Source of the DNA: Drosophila pseudoobscura
Lineage: Eukaryota > Arthropoda > Insecta > Diptera > Drosophilidae
DNA: 64,000 bases
Reading direction: 5' to 3'
Assembly (NCBI RefSeq): GCF_009870125.1
Contig: NC_046680.1
Location: 10,850,001-10,914,000, forward strand
Part shown: one piece after another, positions 1 through 13,300 of the stretch
How positions within the stretch are numbered: position 1 is the first letter of the stretch
Layout: each line of letters begins with the position of its first letter
Position numbers and translations under genes: made by a program
The notes under the pieces: generated by a model
What the model was told of the DNA's origin: nothing
Seen by the model: only the letters and a program-made list of their open reading frames with translations
Database searches by the model: none

Positions 1-620
1 CGTCTCAGTCTCGATCTTTGGTAATTGCGCTGGGAATCGTAATCGTTATCCGAATGGCTGGACACATCGGAAAGCAGATAGACCGGAGATTTTCGTGGAA
101 GCCGCACAGTTCGCTCTTCGAGCTCCGGATAATCTGTAATTTTAAAAGAAAACAAAAACCTTATCTCGAGTGAGAGGAAGGGGCCATAACTCCAAACTCA
201 AATAACATTGGCTGGAACTCGACCCGTTCAACTGGAATTGGGCGCCGTTTTGTAATATTATCCCATGGGAGAAGCCCTATGAAACACAAGTATGTACGCG
301 TACTTGCAAACAACACACACGCACACACAGCCATTTTATTCTACATGTTGCTTACTATATTGATTTGCCAAATTTGCGGCCAGCATATCCATCCGCTCCA
401 CATCCTTGTTGTTCTCCTCCAATTGCTGGATCCGTGCTCGCAGCTTGAACTCTTCATCCTCTGAGGATATTATCACCTCGTAATCATCAACAATTTCGCC
501 TTCTTCGCGATCATCCTCATCCATGACCTCGCGGTCACATATCGCATCACTAAATCCGGGATCTGTCGCGCGCGCGGATTGCCTTAACTCCGCTGACATG
601 GCGGGGCGGAGAACCATCAT
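1..620 (-). CDS. N-terminal exons of an unrecognised acidic protein, cut by the left edge
   Basis: Two exons can be joined on the minus strand: 620-356 and 133-1, running off the window. The exon-1 donor reads ATA|GTAAGC and the intron ends TTACAG|AT; the join keeps the frame and gives ...ANQY-NYPELEERT.... The protein starts MMVLRPAMSAEL; the second ATG of this group, seven codons in (599), has the better GCCATG context and could be the true start. After about 30 residues comes an acidic stretch (DEDDREEGEIVDDYEV) with SSEDEE, then a short helical, coiled-coil-like segment, then a basic region rich in S, D and R at the cut end. EEGEI-type acidic motifs occur in several nuclear RNA-processing proteins, but I do not recognise the family. 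The 222-nt intron contains a CA repeat. Strand, start and join are well supported; the function is unknown. Confidence 0.65.
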
Positions 621-689
621 TTAGTCAAATTCCCGATTCTTATCACCTTGCTGCCTAGCTACACAAATTGAAAGAAAATTCTGACTATT

Positions 690-985
690 CAATTGTTTTA
701 TAGATCGTCAATGTGACCGTAAATATACCGATAAAAAAAACGAGCTTAGCCCAATTTGGCCCCCTTTATTTAAACACGATAAAAACTTGAGTTATTTCTG
801 GTTTATGGCTGTATCGACAATATATTTCACCTAATAAATAAATATATATAATATAAAATAATTCAATTTTCATTATTTTCGGTGGAATATTAAAATACCC
901 CTTGGTCTATATTGGGTTAATTGTTCTCCGTCGAGGATTAGAAACCATATTCCTTGATTTTTATATCCATTTGATAGATCAAGAC
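690..985. repeat. Copy 1 of a dispersed AT-rich repeat
   Basis: This stretch upstream of RpS16 resembles 37110-37390 in the same order and orientation: AAAAACGA.C.TAGCCCA, a TATTTAAACA block, an ATTTTC..T.GA block, then TACCC.TTGGTCTA or similar. A third copy lies inverted at 3790-4015. No coding frame, terminal repeats or target duplication could be defined. The family name is unknown. The rest of 621-1560 has no supported gene, only AT-rich sequence and chance ORFs. Confidence 0.45.
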
Positions 986-1599
986 ATTTTAATTTGTATT
1001 ACTCTATTTTTTAAATTTCTTCTTAAATAAGGTTTAAGCAAAGTCAGTAAATGTGTACCGAATGAAAGGTGAGTGTGTCTGAAATTGTAATTCATTGTCG
1101 CTGGTTATGGTTTCTTTCCTTATCTGTATCCCAAAAAGCTTTTATCGGTCTCCGTAAGAAAACCATAAAATCTAAGACAGAGACTGACTGGGCACTCAAG
1201 GAGAAATTGTTTGAAGTAGTCAGTTGTCAAACTTTGACGTTGTCAGTTGTCAAAATTTTACGTTACGTCAAAATGGTACGGGCCCGACTCATGGGCCGAG
1301 AAAACGATCAGGATGTTTCTTGCATACCCTAGGGAAAAGGATATTAAAGAATTAAGAAAAAGTCCATCTAGTCAGTCTCTATTTTAAAGCTATTTCAACG
1401 ATATTTTGCAGCTTATTGTCCTCTTACAGAGTCCAAGAATAGGTATCTCGATCTCGTTGTATGTATACAAGACACTAATCAAATGCATGAATGTGTCTAC
1501 AACACATCAATCTGTGAAATAGGTCTTTGTTAATAACGTTTTAAAACAGTTTGAAAATTATGTGGACAGGAATATCTATTATGTACGCTACAACTTGAA

Positions 1600-1716
1600 T
1601 TCGTCAGTATATTTTCGGTATATTTTTAAAAGTAGACGGTATATTTCGGTATATTTTATCGATAGGTCCGGACAAATCTGGGCACACCAACTGTCAAACG
1701 AACTTCCGCTCTTTTC
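1600..1716 (+). promoter_or_regulatory. RpS16: RpS16 core promoter: motif-6 elements, DRE and TCT initiator
   Basis: Four GTATATTT elements (Ohler motif 6 core) lie in about 60 bp, followed by a perfect DRE, TATCGATA, at 1657-1664. A polypyrimidine TCT initiator (TCTTTTC) puts the likely start at about 1711, 26 nt before the ATG. TCT initiators are the class used by fly ribosomal protein genes in place of Inr/TATA. The exact start is inferred. Confidence 0.7.
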
Positions 1717-1736
1717 TACCCAACTCGCGGATCAAA

Positions 1737-3390
<1,654 letters not shown>

Positions 3391-3463
3391 ACTCTTCTGT
3401 CTGGTTTTCAATTTGGATTAGAGATATTTTTTACAATTTGAAAATGGTTTGCGCGCAAGTGTG

Positions 3464-3469
3464 AATAAA
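3464..3469 (+). terminator. RpS16: RpS16 polyadenylation signal
   Basis: A canonical AATAAA lies 74 nt after the TAA stop, in an AT-rich 3' end. Confidence 0.8.
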
Positions 3470-3789
3470 ACGGAATAATTAACAGTAAGATTCAATTATG
3501 GCTATTTGTTGTTGGGTGGAATTTGCTAATGGTAGTGGGTTTGCGCTATAGTTTAAAGGCACATATGAGACAGAATCGCTTGTGCAGGTACACGTCTGTG
3601 GCACACATGGACATTTGTCCATAGTTGACATGTAGAAAATGTGTAGTTACCATGTACAAAATACATATTTGTTCACCTTTGTTCAAATCTAATTTTATAA
3701 ACAATCAAATAAAGGGGAAAACTTAAAATTAGCAGAACTTGCAGAAAGTTGATTATATATGGAGTTGGAACTTGGATATAATTATTTAT

Positions 3790-4015
3790 TCAGGGCTGAG
3801 GGTCCCATTTATCTAGTAATATTCAACCGAATATCAAAAACAAGGAATATGTTTCCGAACATGACGGAGAACGATTAACCCATTACACTCCACGAAAATT
3901 GTGAATCTTGAAGAAATTTAGCAGTTCAGGTGAAAGATACGAAGAAGAATTTAAAAATTTTATATTTAAGTTGTTCACCTGTTTAATTAGAGGGGTGTTA
4001 AGAGGGTTAAGCACG
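3790..4015 (-). repeat. Inverted copy of the dispersed AT-rich repeat
   Basis: The reverse complement contains CTTTCACCTGAACTGC, ATTTTCGT.GAGTGTA and TTCTCCGTC, which match 37250-37340 and parts of 900-960. It also has ATTCCTTGTTTTTGATATTC, close to 36305-36330 and 36945-36970. It fills most of the RpS16-Vps20 spacer (3480-4058), where I see nothing else. Confidence 0.5.
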
Positions 4016-4058
4016 GTTTGTTATCGGTAACAACAACAAATAACAATAAGTGTTAGTC

Positions 4059-4824
4059 ATGGGAGCCTTTTTTGCGAAAAGTAGCAAAAAGACGGCCCCC
4101 AGTCGGATAACCGACCACGACAAGGCTGTCCTGGTAAGTCGCTATTCCTCCAGAGTTTCCTGACCCCTGCACTAACCCCCTCCACTCTTCCGATGCCCAG
4201 CAACTGAAGCAGCAACGGGACCGTCTCAAACAGTACCAGAAGCGCATTGAGCTGCAGCTGGAAAATGACAGGCTCCTCGCCAAGAAGTGCCTACAGCAGG
4301 GCCGGAAAGAGTATGGCTCACATAACGCCCAGACGATGTTAGTTTTGAGCTAATTGGAGTATTCTTTCAGCCGGGCCAAGCTGCTGCTGCGCAAGAAGAA
4401 ATACCAGGAAAGTATGCTGACGAACGCGGACAAGCAGCTGGATAATCTGGAAAAACTGGCAGCCGACCTGGAGTTCGCCCAGGTGGAGATGAGGGTGCTG
4501 GATGGCTTGAAGAAGGGCAATGCCGCCCTGAAGAAGGTGCACGAAATGCTGGACATAAACGAAGTCGAAAGGATAATGGATGAGACAAGAGAGGGCATTG
4601 AGAAACAGCAGGAGATAGACGCTATTCTGACGGACGCACTGACGCCGCAAGACGAAGAGGATGTCCTGGCCGAATTGGACGCCCTCGAGGCCGAAGAAGA
4701 CGGCGTCCAGTTGCCGGAAGTGCCCACTGAGGTGCTGCCACCAGTCGACGAGGCGGCGGCAGAGGAGAAAGCAGAGACCAAAGCGATCAGCAGTAAGACG
4801 AAGAAGGTCCTTGTGGAGGCCTAG
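4059..4824 (+). CDS. Vps20: Vps20 / CHMP6, ESCRT-III subunit
   Basis: Three exons (4059-4133, 4201-4310, 4371-4824) give 212 residues, the expected CHMP6 length. The protein starts MGAFFAKSSK, with Gly2 and a basic N-terminus fitting the N-myristoylation known for Vps20/CHMP6. A basic, helical, charged core follows (QRDRLKQYQKRIELQLENDR, RAKLLLRKKKYQES). The C-terminus is acidic (DEEDVLAELDALEAEEDG), the autoinhibitory and MIT-interacting part of ESCRT-III proteins. Vps20 links ESCRT-II to Snf7 polymerisation on endosomes during multivesicular body formation. The gene converges tail-to-tail on Cfap57, with 134 bp between stop codons. Both introns are short and GT-AG. Confidence 0.95.
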
Positions 4825-4958
4825 ATCTAATTTCAATCGAAACTAATGCCATTTTGTATGTATGTATGTTTGTATAGCCAGCAGCTAAATACTTCTATAA
4901 GTCCAATGTAAAATATATATTTTTCTAGAATCTATAATGCACAGGAACCGCACATAAT

Positions 4959-7900
4959 TTAGTCAACATGAATTAAAACGGACTTCTTTGACCTGCGCAT
5001 GTCCTCCTTGACGCGGCTGCGTAGACTGTTGTTGGTCTCCCGCAGCTTCTCGATCTCCTCGACGAGCACAATGTTCTCCTTGAACAGTTTGTCGTATTTC
5101 TTCTGCACCGACTTGTCCTCCGCCACCGCCTTGTAGCGCGCCAGAACGTTTTCAATCTGCTTGCGCTGGCGCATGAACTCATCCCGCACCTCGGCATCCA
5201 GGCTGACGAAGCGCTTCAGCTCGTCGTCGCTGGCATGCTTCTGGAATAGCGTTTTGACGGCCTTCTTGAGACCCTCGGCCGAATTGACCTCTCCGGCCAC
5301 ATAGTAGATGTCCGTACAGATGGCGTGCAGGCACTCGCGAGACGCCTTCGCCCTGTGCCGCTCCGTATGCAGCTCCGCCACGTTGCTGAGGTACTTGTCG
5401 CGCATCTCCTTCAGCTGAAGCTCCAGCTGGATGTTGTTCTGGTTGAGACCTTCCAGCTCGCCTTCCATTTCGAGAATGTGCTTGCGCTTGTCGTTGATCT
5501 GGAACTCGCGCGGCTCGATTTGGGCCTTAAGCTCGGCTATCTTGTGGCCCAGCACCTGCTTGTACTTATCCAGCTCCTGGTTCTTGTGCAGCAGATCCTG
5601 GATGCGCTTCTCCTTGCCGTTGATGGCATAGTCCCGATCGGCGATGTCCTTCTGCAGATCCTCGATATTGTTTATCTGCTTTTGGATACAGCGCTGCGAC
5701 TTGTAGTGCTCATCCTTGAGGGTCTCCACTTCCTCCAGCAGATTGTCGATCTCCTTGCTCTGCGCCTCGAATTTCTTCTGCAGCACACCCGCTTTGCCGC
5801 GCCACATCTGCGTCTCGTTGCGCTCGGTGGTCAGCTTGTTCTCGTACTCGGTTTGTGTGGCCACCATGTTGCGGTCGTTCTCCACCTCCACCTCGTGGCA
5901 GTACTCGATAAATTCGGCCTTCTTGTCCTGCATCTCCTCCATCAGGTCCCGGATGAGGCCCTTGCGCTCGTTCAGCTGCTGCTTGTAATTGTTCTCGAGG
6001 GCTTCCACCGTGTCCTGCAGCGTGCCAGTAGAGTTCTTCAGCTTGTCCTCGTAGCTCTCGCGGAGTTCCAGCATGTTCTCGCGCAAATTGGTGAACTTCT
6101 GGTACTCGATGAGCATGCGCTCCGAGTACTGGTTGGCCAGGGTGTCCAGCTGGAGGCGGTGCTCCTCCCGTATGGAGTTGATCTGGTAGGTTATGTGGTT
6201 CATCTCCTCGGTGTGCCTCGCCTCAATCTCGTTGTTCAGCTCCTTGAGCTCCTCCAGCGCCGAACAGTAGCTGCGATGCACCTCCTGCAGCTGCTGGCCA
6301 TCGAAGATCTCGTTCTGGCTCAGCTGATATTGGAATTCCTCCGCCTGCTGCTTGAGACGCAGCTCCAAATTGGCAATTTGCTCGATCTTGTCGTTGAGCT
6401 GACTGCGCGGTATCAACACCTCCTGGCTCTTCAATAGGTCCTGGTCTATGGCGAGCACCTTGCCGTCTATGTTGTCCATGGACCAGATCGAAAGGGTGCC
6501 CTTCTTGGAAATGGCCAGGAGCAGGGTGCCATCGTAGGAGAACCTCAGTTTGTTGACCGGCCCATCGAAGAACCGGAAGTTGGTGAAGGTGCCGCCACCC
6601 GCGTCCAGGAAGGGTAGCTGCATGTTGAATAGATTACCCTCGTGATCGGAGACGAACATGATCATATCGGACCGGGCCAGACAAAGGTCCGACACGTAGC
6701 CCTTGGTCCTGGACGGAATCGTGATCTCCCGCACCAGTTCCGAGTTCTGGAACTCGCGGATGGTACCAAAGTTTGTGCCCGCGTAGATCGTCAGCGGATC
6801 GTGAAAGCTGCACGAGACCGTCACATACTCGGTGCCCTTCTGCACGATCTCCTGCAATCGCGATCCCGTCTCTAGGTCCCACTGGTAGATGGCACCCTCC
6901 GCTCCACCCGAGATGAGGTACTTGTCCGTCCGGGTCCAGGCCACGGACAACACTGTGCCGTTGTGGCCCTTCAAATTGTTCAGCACCTCCAGATTGTACA
7001 CAGACGTGATTGCTATATTGTTGTCATAGGCGGCAGCCATCAAGTGACCAAGATTGGAGTATCGAACATCGTTGCAATGCGGGAAGTTGTACGTTTTCAC
7101 AATCTGCGATAGGAAAGAGATGGTAGATTGTGCTCTTGATCACATGAGATCATCAGAGTTCCCACTCACATTAAGATCATCCATGAAAATCTGGGTGATG
7201 CGCAGCTGATCCGAGAAGCCAATGGCTGCAATCAGGCCCGTGGAATTGAGCTCCACAATGTTGACATCCACCTGAAACTTGCGCACCAACTCCACCTTAG
7301 CCGTCTCGTAGTTCCAGATTCGAATGGTCTGATCCCTTGCTGAGTAAAGAATCAAACAATTAAGAAAGCTATAATTCGCATTTAAGAATACCTTCCATAC
7401 GCATATAAGTGTAATATAAGAGGGTTCAATGAGGGTTACAGACAAACATGGATCGCGTACGAGTTTTCTTTATGAGATGCTACTCACAGGCTGTCATGAT
7501 GATGGGTTTCCATGCACAAACGGACACGGCAATGACCTCTCCCGTGTGGATGAGCACGCCGAGGGGCTCGAACTTCAATTGCTTGGTCTTGAGCGTCTCC
7601 GGAACGATAAGGATGCCCACATAGATCTGGTCATGGGTGGTGGTTACGATCACCGTCTCCTGCTTGTGATCGATGGCCAGATTGGTGATCTGGTACATGG
7701 GCTCAGCATAGAGTGTGGTGGGAACGGTGAGGATGGTCTTCCGCTCGAACTTAAACTTGGAGACGCGCTCAAAGACGAATGCCCGGTTGAACATGATGTA
7801 GGCGAAGCCCTTGGGGAAGGCGGTCATGCAGAGAACCCTTTGGTCGTGCGGGACGACTGCCTGGGTGGGCAACTGGAAGCGTTGATCCTGCGCCTCGCGA

Positions 7901-8819
7901 TCTCGATCGAAGATCTCCTGGTCCATCATGAGGTCTACGGTGTCCGCCTCGCTGGCCTTCTGCGCCAGCTTCTGCTCGCCGTTCTCGACGAGAATTAGCT
8001 GATCGTTGGCGGTGCCCACCATCAGCAGGTCCAGCGCCAGGAAGGCCATCGAAGTGACCCTGTAGCTGACCTTCAGGTTGTTGCTGATGGTGAATCCCCT
8101 CTCCGACTTGCTCATCAGGAGTAGGGTCCGGTCTCCGCCCACTGCCAGGAAGCTGCAGTCGCTTGGATTGCCAGCTATGCACTCGGCCCCGCTGTGGGAA
8201 CCCAGAACTGTGGCCCGGCCCTCGATCACGGTGCTCGTCTTGTCCAGGACCAGCATGATCATGTGCTCATCCGGCGGCCGAGTCAGTATGGTCACTGCTC
8301 GCGAGTCATAGGTAAAGATCATCTGCTTGATTTCCGCATTGCGATGATTGCCGGGTAGCTCCAAGTGCCGGCGCTTCTTCAGGGTGGACAGCTCGTAGAT
8401 GGATATAAAGCGGCCACTGTTGATGGAGAGGTAAGGTAAAGAGGTAAAGAGGTAAAGAGTAAGAAAAGTCTTAGAGGATGTGCACATACTTCTTCACATG
8501 ACGCTCCAGAACGGCCAGCAGCTTGCGATGAGAGCTCATAGCTATTATCTCGGGACGCGTGTCCTCAGGGAATCTGCAGGATGGGAAGTCGCATGAGTAG
8601 TGTCGGAATAACACACACGATAACCCTGACAGCTTACCTGAGGAATCTCTGCTTGTTCAAGACATAGTCGTGGAATGCCAGGACCCCCTCCACCGGATAG
8701 ATGACCTCCTTGTTCAGGTTGAAGTGGATGTTGCCAATCACATCCGATCGGAGGCCGTAGATGAGACGGGGCCGTATGACGACCGAATTATTCATCGAGC
8801 CTCTCGGTTGGTCGTCCAT
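4959..8819 (-). CDS. Cfap57: Cilia- and flagella-associated protein 57 (WDR65-like)
   Basis: Five minus-strand exons (8819-8638, 8573-8490, 8416-7488, 7339-7170, 7103-4959) join in frame to 1169 residues. The N-terminal half (about residues 1-650) is WD40 β-propeller, for example LKGHNGTVLSVAWTRTDKYLISGG and TIRIWNYE. From about residue 690 to the end it is almost continuous coiled coil with many E, Q, K and L heptads. This layout, the length and the sequence match CFAP57/WDR65, an axonemal protein of inner-arm dynein and adaptor regulation; in flies it is expected in testis and ciliated sensory neurons. The start MDDQPRGSMNNSVV was chosen because no upstream in-frame extension is needed. A long plus-strand ORF at 5325-6437 is an antisense shadow of the coiled coil. 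Confidence 0.93.
8426..8462 (-). repeat. Pyrimidine minisatellite at a Cfap57 3' splice site
   Basis: Read on the minus strand, CTCTTTAC is repeated about three times in the polypyrimidine tract of the 73-nt intron 2, ending CATCAACAG|TGGCCG. The repeat sits exactly where the pyrimidine tract is needed. Confidence 0.6.
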
Positions 8820-10100
8820 TCTGTCTGAATTCTATATAAAATATATGTGTGTTGTGATAAAGACAATTTTAACTATGATTCGAGGCGAATTTCTCTCTCT
8901 CTCTCGCTGACAGACGAAACAAAATGGGGAACTGGAATTCGATCAAACAACTCAGGATATTGTTAAGGGAACGTTCCCCCAAAAGGGGCGCCACCGACGC
9001 CTGACAGTAAATTCCATGGCATCCGCGCGAGACCCTGACAACAAGTGTGCGGGGTGTGGGGTTGGAAAAACGATTACCTCAAAAGGAACGCTATCGTTTC
9101 TGTCTTAATCAAAACTGAGCCAAGAGCACCACGAATAAGTAACTAAAAATGCCGCTAAGTATGCTATTCATTAGGGTGGCGTTGCTAGTGGCCTCAGGCA
9201 CCATCCGCCTCCAAAGTCCGCACTTAAGTTCAGAGTTGACATTAAGCATTTGCCAAAAACAACAATGAAATTTCCGCTGGAAAATTCCGCAATGTTGGCT
9301 GGCATTTCCTGGCCAGCGTCGCACTTGAACTCGGGTAGTGCGCTTTCAGCTCAATGTGGGTCTGTCTGTCACTCTGCCAGTCATCCAGTAAGCCAGCCAG
9401 TCAGTCAGTCAGCCAAACAGTCAGGCCAGCCAGTCAACCCTATCAAAAATTAGTCCCTCCCACCAAAGTTCCCTTTTTGCCCAAGGCAGGGCAACCGACC
9501 ACGACCTAACACAAGGAATTCTTAGTTGAAGAAAAGCTGCTTTCTCTTCAGTTCATCGAAAAGAGAGGAGAGCACACCTGAAAGAGCTTTTGTGAGTGCA
9601 GTATGTACTACAAATAGTGACGCTAAAACGGCTAGCTAAGCACGCAAGACAAACATTTTTATATCTAAGAAACTAACTGTAAAAATCATAGAAATCTTCT
9701 TCTACATATGTAACTACATTTAGACACGCTAAAGAGTATATCTAGGAACACCTTGGATATCCGTAAGGGCATTGCCTTTGTCACAGAAAAAATCTAGCTA
9801 TATATGAGCCAAAATTCCATCTCATTTGCATTCACCTCTGAGCAGGCGAAAGCTTCTGGCTGCGCTCTTGCACTCTCTCAATGTGCCTCTCTCTTTGCTT
9901 TTGGTTAAGAAGGTAGGGGCCTACAGCTTTTTTAGGGACCTTTGTATGTATATTGATTGCCGTTCCATATGTGGAGAGAGAGCTCTTGTGTCCCTCAGAA
10001 AGAGACCTGTGGAGTTGTCCGTACCTTGTACAGATTTACCATGGCTTGGCCACAGCCTTCCACCGTTGGTTAGGCTTTGGTTCAGTTTCGTTTTCGTTTT
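8820..10100. other. Non-coding region upstream of Cfap57
   Basis: I see no coding exon here. A CT microsatellite lies at about 8890-8908 just upstream of Cfap57. A degenerate CAGTCAGC/CAGCCAGT repeat lies at about 9380-9430. The ORFs present look like chance frames. Confidence 0.5.
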
Positions 10101-10104
10101 CATT

Positions 10105-10344
10105 TTCATTTCAGTCAAAGCTTTCGCGTCCGCCGCAACACTACCTAACGGGAAAAGCGGAAGAACCTTACTGAGTGAAAGACGACAGAAGAGACGACAA
10201 CAACGAAACAGAAAGCACAGAAAAGGAGACCAAAAGTGTTTGTTGTTTGGTGTTATCAGTGGATGCAAGTGGACGACATCTTGTCCTGTGATTGAGTACT
10301 GGAGAGTGGACCGGTTGCGGAGGAGGAGCTTGTCAGCAGCACAG
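10105..10344 (+). promoter_or_regulatory. Possible promoter and 5' UTR exon, low confidence
   Basis: A TTTCAGTC initiator (A at 10113) is followed by purine-rich, ATG-poor sequence like fly 5' leaders, ending in a possible donor ACAG|GTGGCT at 10344. It could be a distal start of the fibronectin-III gene beginning at 16504. No DPE was found and the donor is weak. Confidence 0.2.
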
Positions 10345-10399
10345 GTGGCTGGTAAATAAAGCCGGTTCAATAGACTCTGCCCCGACGCATAAATGTAAC

Positions 10400-13300
10400 T
10401 TTAAGGGATAGTCCATCTCTCTCTTTTTGCGGATGTGTGTGTGTGTGTGTGTGCTTAAGTGCTCAATTAAAAACCGCAAGGAAACAAAAACAAAAATTTC
10501 TGTCCTGTCCCTTTGGGGCTTCCCAAAAGGGGAAAAGAAAGCGGGATCGGACCGACCGAGGGCTGTTGAATTTTTTAAGCCAATTAAATTTCAAAAAACC
10601 AAAAATGAAAGCAAAGTGAAATGAAACGAAATGAAACGGAAAATGGCCGCCTAATGGACTCTGTCAGCCTTTCAACCTGAGGGAAACACCAGCAAAAACA
10701 ACAGCGACGGCACCAGCCGCTGTGGCAATTAAAAAGTAATTTTAATGCTTCTGTTCCGTTTATTTGCACAGAAACAACAACACCAAAAGCAACAAAAATT
10801 CACAATTCATTTGGGTGGGTGGGTGATTGTTTGGCTTAATTCCGCCCGTGCCCCACAAAACACCCCTAACCTAACCCAACCGCCCCCTCCATGCCGTTTC
10901 CAAAGTTGTAAATCTTTTTCATCTCTCTATTCTTTGTACTCTTGAAAAGAGGGATACTTGGATTTTGACAACAAAGCATTTCCAACTGCATAAATAAATA
11001 CAAAACTAAAAGTGAAACCTTGTCAAAAAAAAGGCCAAATTGCAAGAACAAAGCTCATTAAAATGAGCATATAGTGGACTATAATTTCGCTCGTAAAATT
11101 AGCCAATATTATAGAAAATTGATTTATTTATCTGATAAAACTAGTTTTCTTTTGAAAATATTGATAGAAAAGCTCTTAAAACAGCAGTCAACTCAAAATT
11201 GATTATTTCGGAAGATAATCTATGTAGTTAAACTTAGAATGATACGACTCATAGACTCATAGATAGGGTAACAAAAACTTCGAAGACCGAAGGTGGCCTT
11301 CTCACTTGTTTAATTTGCTTTTACCCCCGCTGCTATTGTTGGCCATTTCAAGCGTAACAAGTCGCAAATACCAAAATTATCGTAAACAAATTGTTTAAAC
11401 AAAGAATCAGGGATATTTATACGATTATATCAGCATACACATTTTCGTATATGCGTATATATACCGCAACTAGAACAGGTCAAATGGGAATCCGTCCGGC
11501 CAGAGCCCGGAAAGCGTAAATGTTCATTTTAAATTTAAATCCGTCGCAGCCACAGCCGCAGTCGCCGCACTGCGTGCATTGCACCACAGCAAAACCATGT
11601 GGCAGCAGACACAGATAAATTTGTGAACAGTGAGCGGTCGCTATATAAGAAACCCAACGTTTTTACCCCATGAACCATAACCAGAAACTGTCAGAAATAA
11701 CTTTGAGCAGATCGGGAATCTTCTCTGTCCCCAAAGCTAAAAATAAAAACGTTTTCAAAGAAGTCGGATTAATAACGATTAGAAATTCATGTAAATGAAA
11801 TAAAAGCCAGGAAAATAAATGAGGATTCAACTTAGATCCCAGGGCTGGCACGCTTGGAGAGGCTTCACTGCCCACGAATGCTCATTTCTATATACATACA
11901 TCTATTTTTTAATACAACTTGTTGTGGTATTTTTGGACTGCTGCTGAAGTTGTGGAAAGTGCAGCAAAAGTTTAACCATGAGAATATATTTATTCCGCAG
12001 CACAGTTTTACCAAAAAATAAATTCAAAATGTTGAGAAACCTTAAAAAAACAACAATAAATTAATGAATATTTTTTGAAATAAGCCAGTTTATTTAGATT
12101 ATTTATTTATGCGAAGAAAAGAAAAGTTGAGAAATATTTTAGAACAGGAAATAAATCATTCGAATTGCCAGCTATTTTTTTGTTTAACTATTTTTAATTG
12201 CTAGTATTTAATCGTAGGATATGTTCCCAAAGTTTCCAGGCGTAACACCAAATGGTTCAGAAAATATTCAAATCATTTATTAGTTCCTATAGGAATGTTT
12301 GATCTGCAAGGCTGTCTTTAAGGACGATGTTTTGTTCTCCATGGACCTCTTTTTTCTAGTCTTCCATGGAATGTTTCCTCCTGTAAAATGGTTCCTCTGT
12401 TGGTTAATTTTTAAAGTGTTTACCATTATGTATATTTCATTAGTTTGTTTTTTGAGTAAGCTTAAAGCTTTATGTCATCCTTCTTCTCTCTCTCTGTCTC
12501 TCTCGGAATCTCTTTCTCCCCTAGAGGAGCTGCTGAAAATCTCGCTAAAATTGAAGTCAAGCTGTGTTCACGTATTTTTGCCTTTTCCGTTTTTACAGCC
12601 AGGGAATAATGGCATTCTTTCGTCCTTTTCTGACTACCTCAAGCTTTCTCTCTCTCTCTCTGTCTGTGGAACTCTGGCAACATTCTTTTATACTGACTCA
12701 CACACACACACTCCTACTTATGAGTAAAAGAACCGAGTTGGAGCAGAACTGAGCGGTGCACACAAGCCTTTTTCCCGTTTCGTTTCGGCGTTCGGCTTCA
12801 ATTGTAGCGACTAAGTTGACCTTTTTGTTAATAGCATGCCAGTAACACACACCCCAGCACACACACACACACACAGCATTGTCTGTGCGGGAATTGGATG
12901 TTGGCACAGCTGATTGATTTATTGTCGGCTGCCTGGCTGGCTGACTGTTGGTTTGTCCGCGCTGGCAGCCACAGCAAACAGACACTTCGCTCCGCCAAAT
13001 GCCAAAGACCCCAGGGAAGCAGCGCGTATGCAATAAAAATGATGAACCAGCCACCTAAAGCAGTAATAACGACTAAGGGATACCTGGTATTCCCCAAAAA
13101 GAAAGTGGAAAATATTCAACATGATGACTTTCGGTAGAGAGATAGATAAATAAGTGGAAAACAGCTCCAAAAAATTGTGGATACCAATACCTTTTCACTT
13201 TTTTGACGGCGTAATAGGTAAATGGCTGAAACAAACTGGATCGCCGCACACCGGCTCTTACTTACCTACGGGCGACTAGATCCATGATTCCAGACAAAAA

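Noticed and set aside
5325-6437. 370-codon plus-strand ORF
   Set aside because: It is exactly antisense to the Cfap57 coiled coil, which has strong family support. Its Leu/Val-rich composition is the expected complement of E/K/Q codons.
12299-12727. 142-codon ORF with hydrophobic stretches
   Set aside because: The hydrophobicity comes from T-rich sequence and CT repeats. It has no start context or family resemblance.
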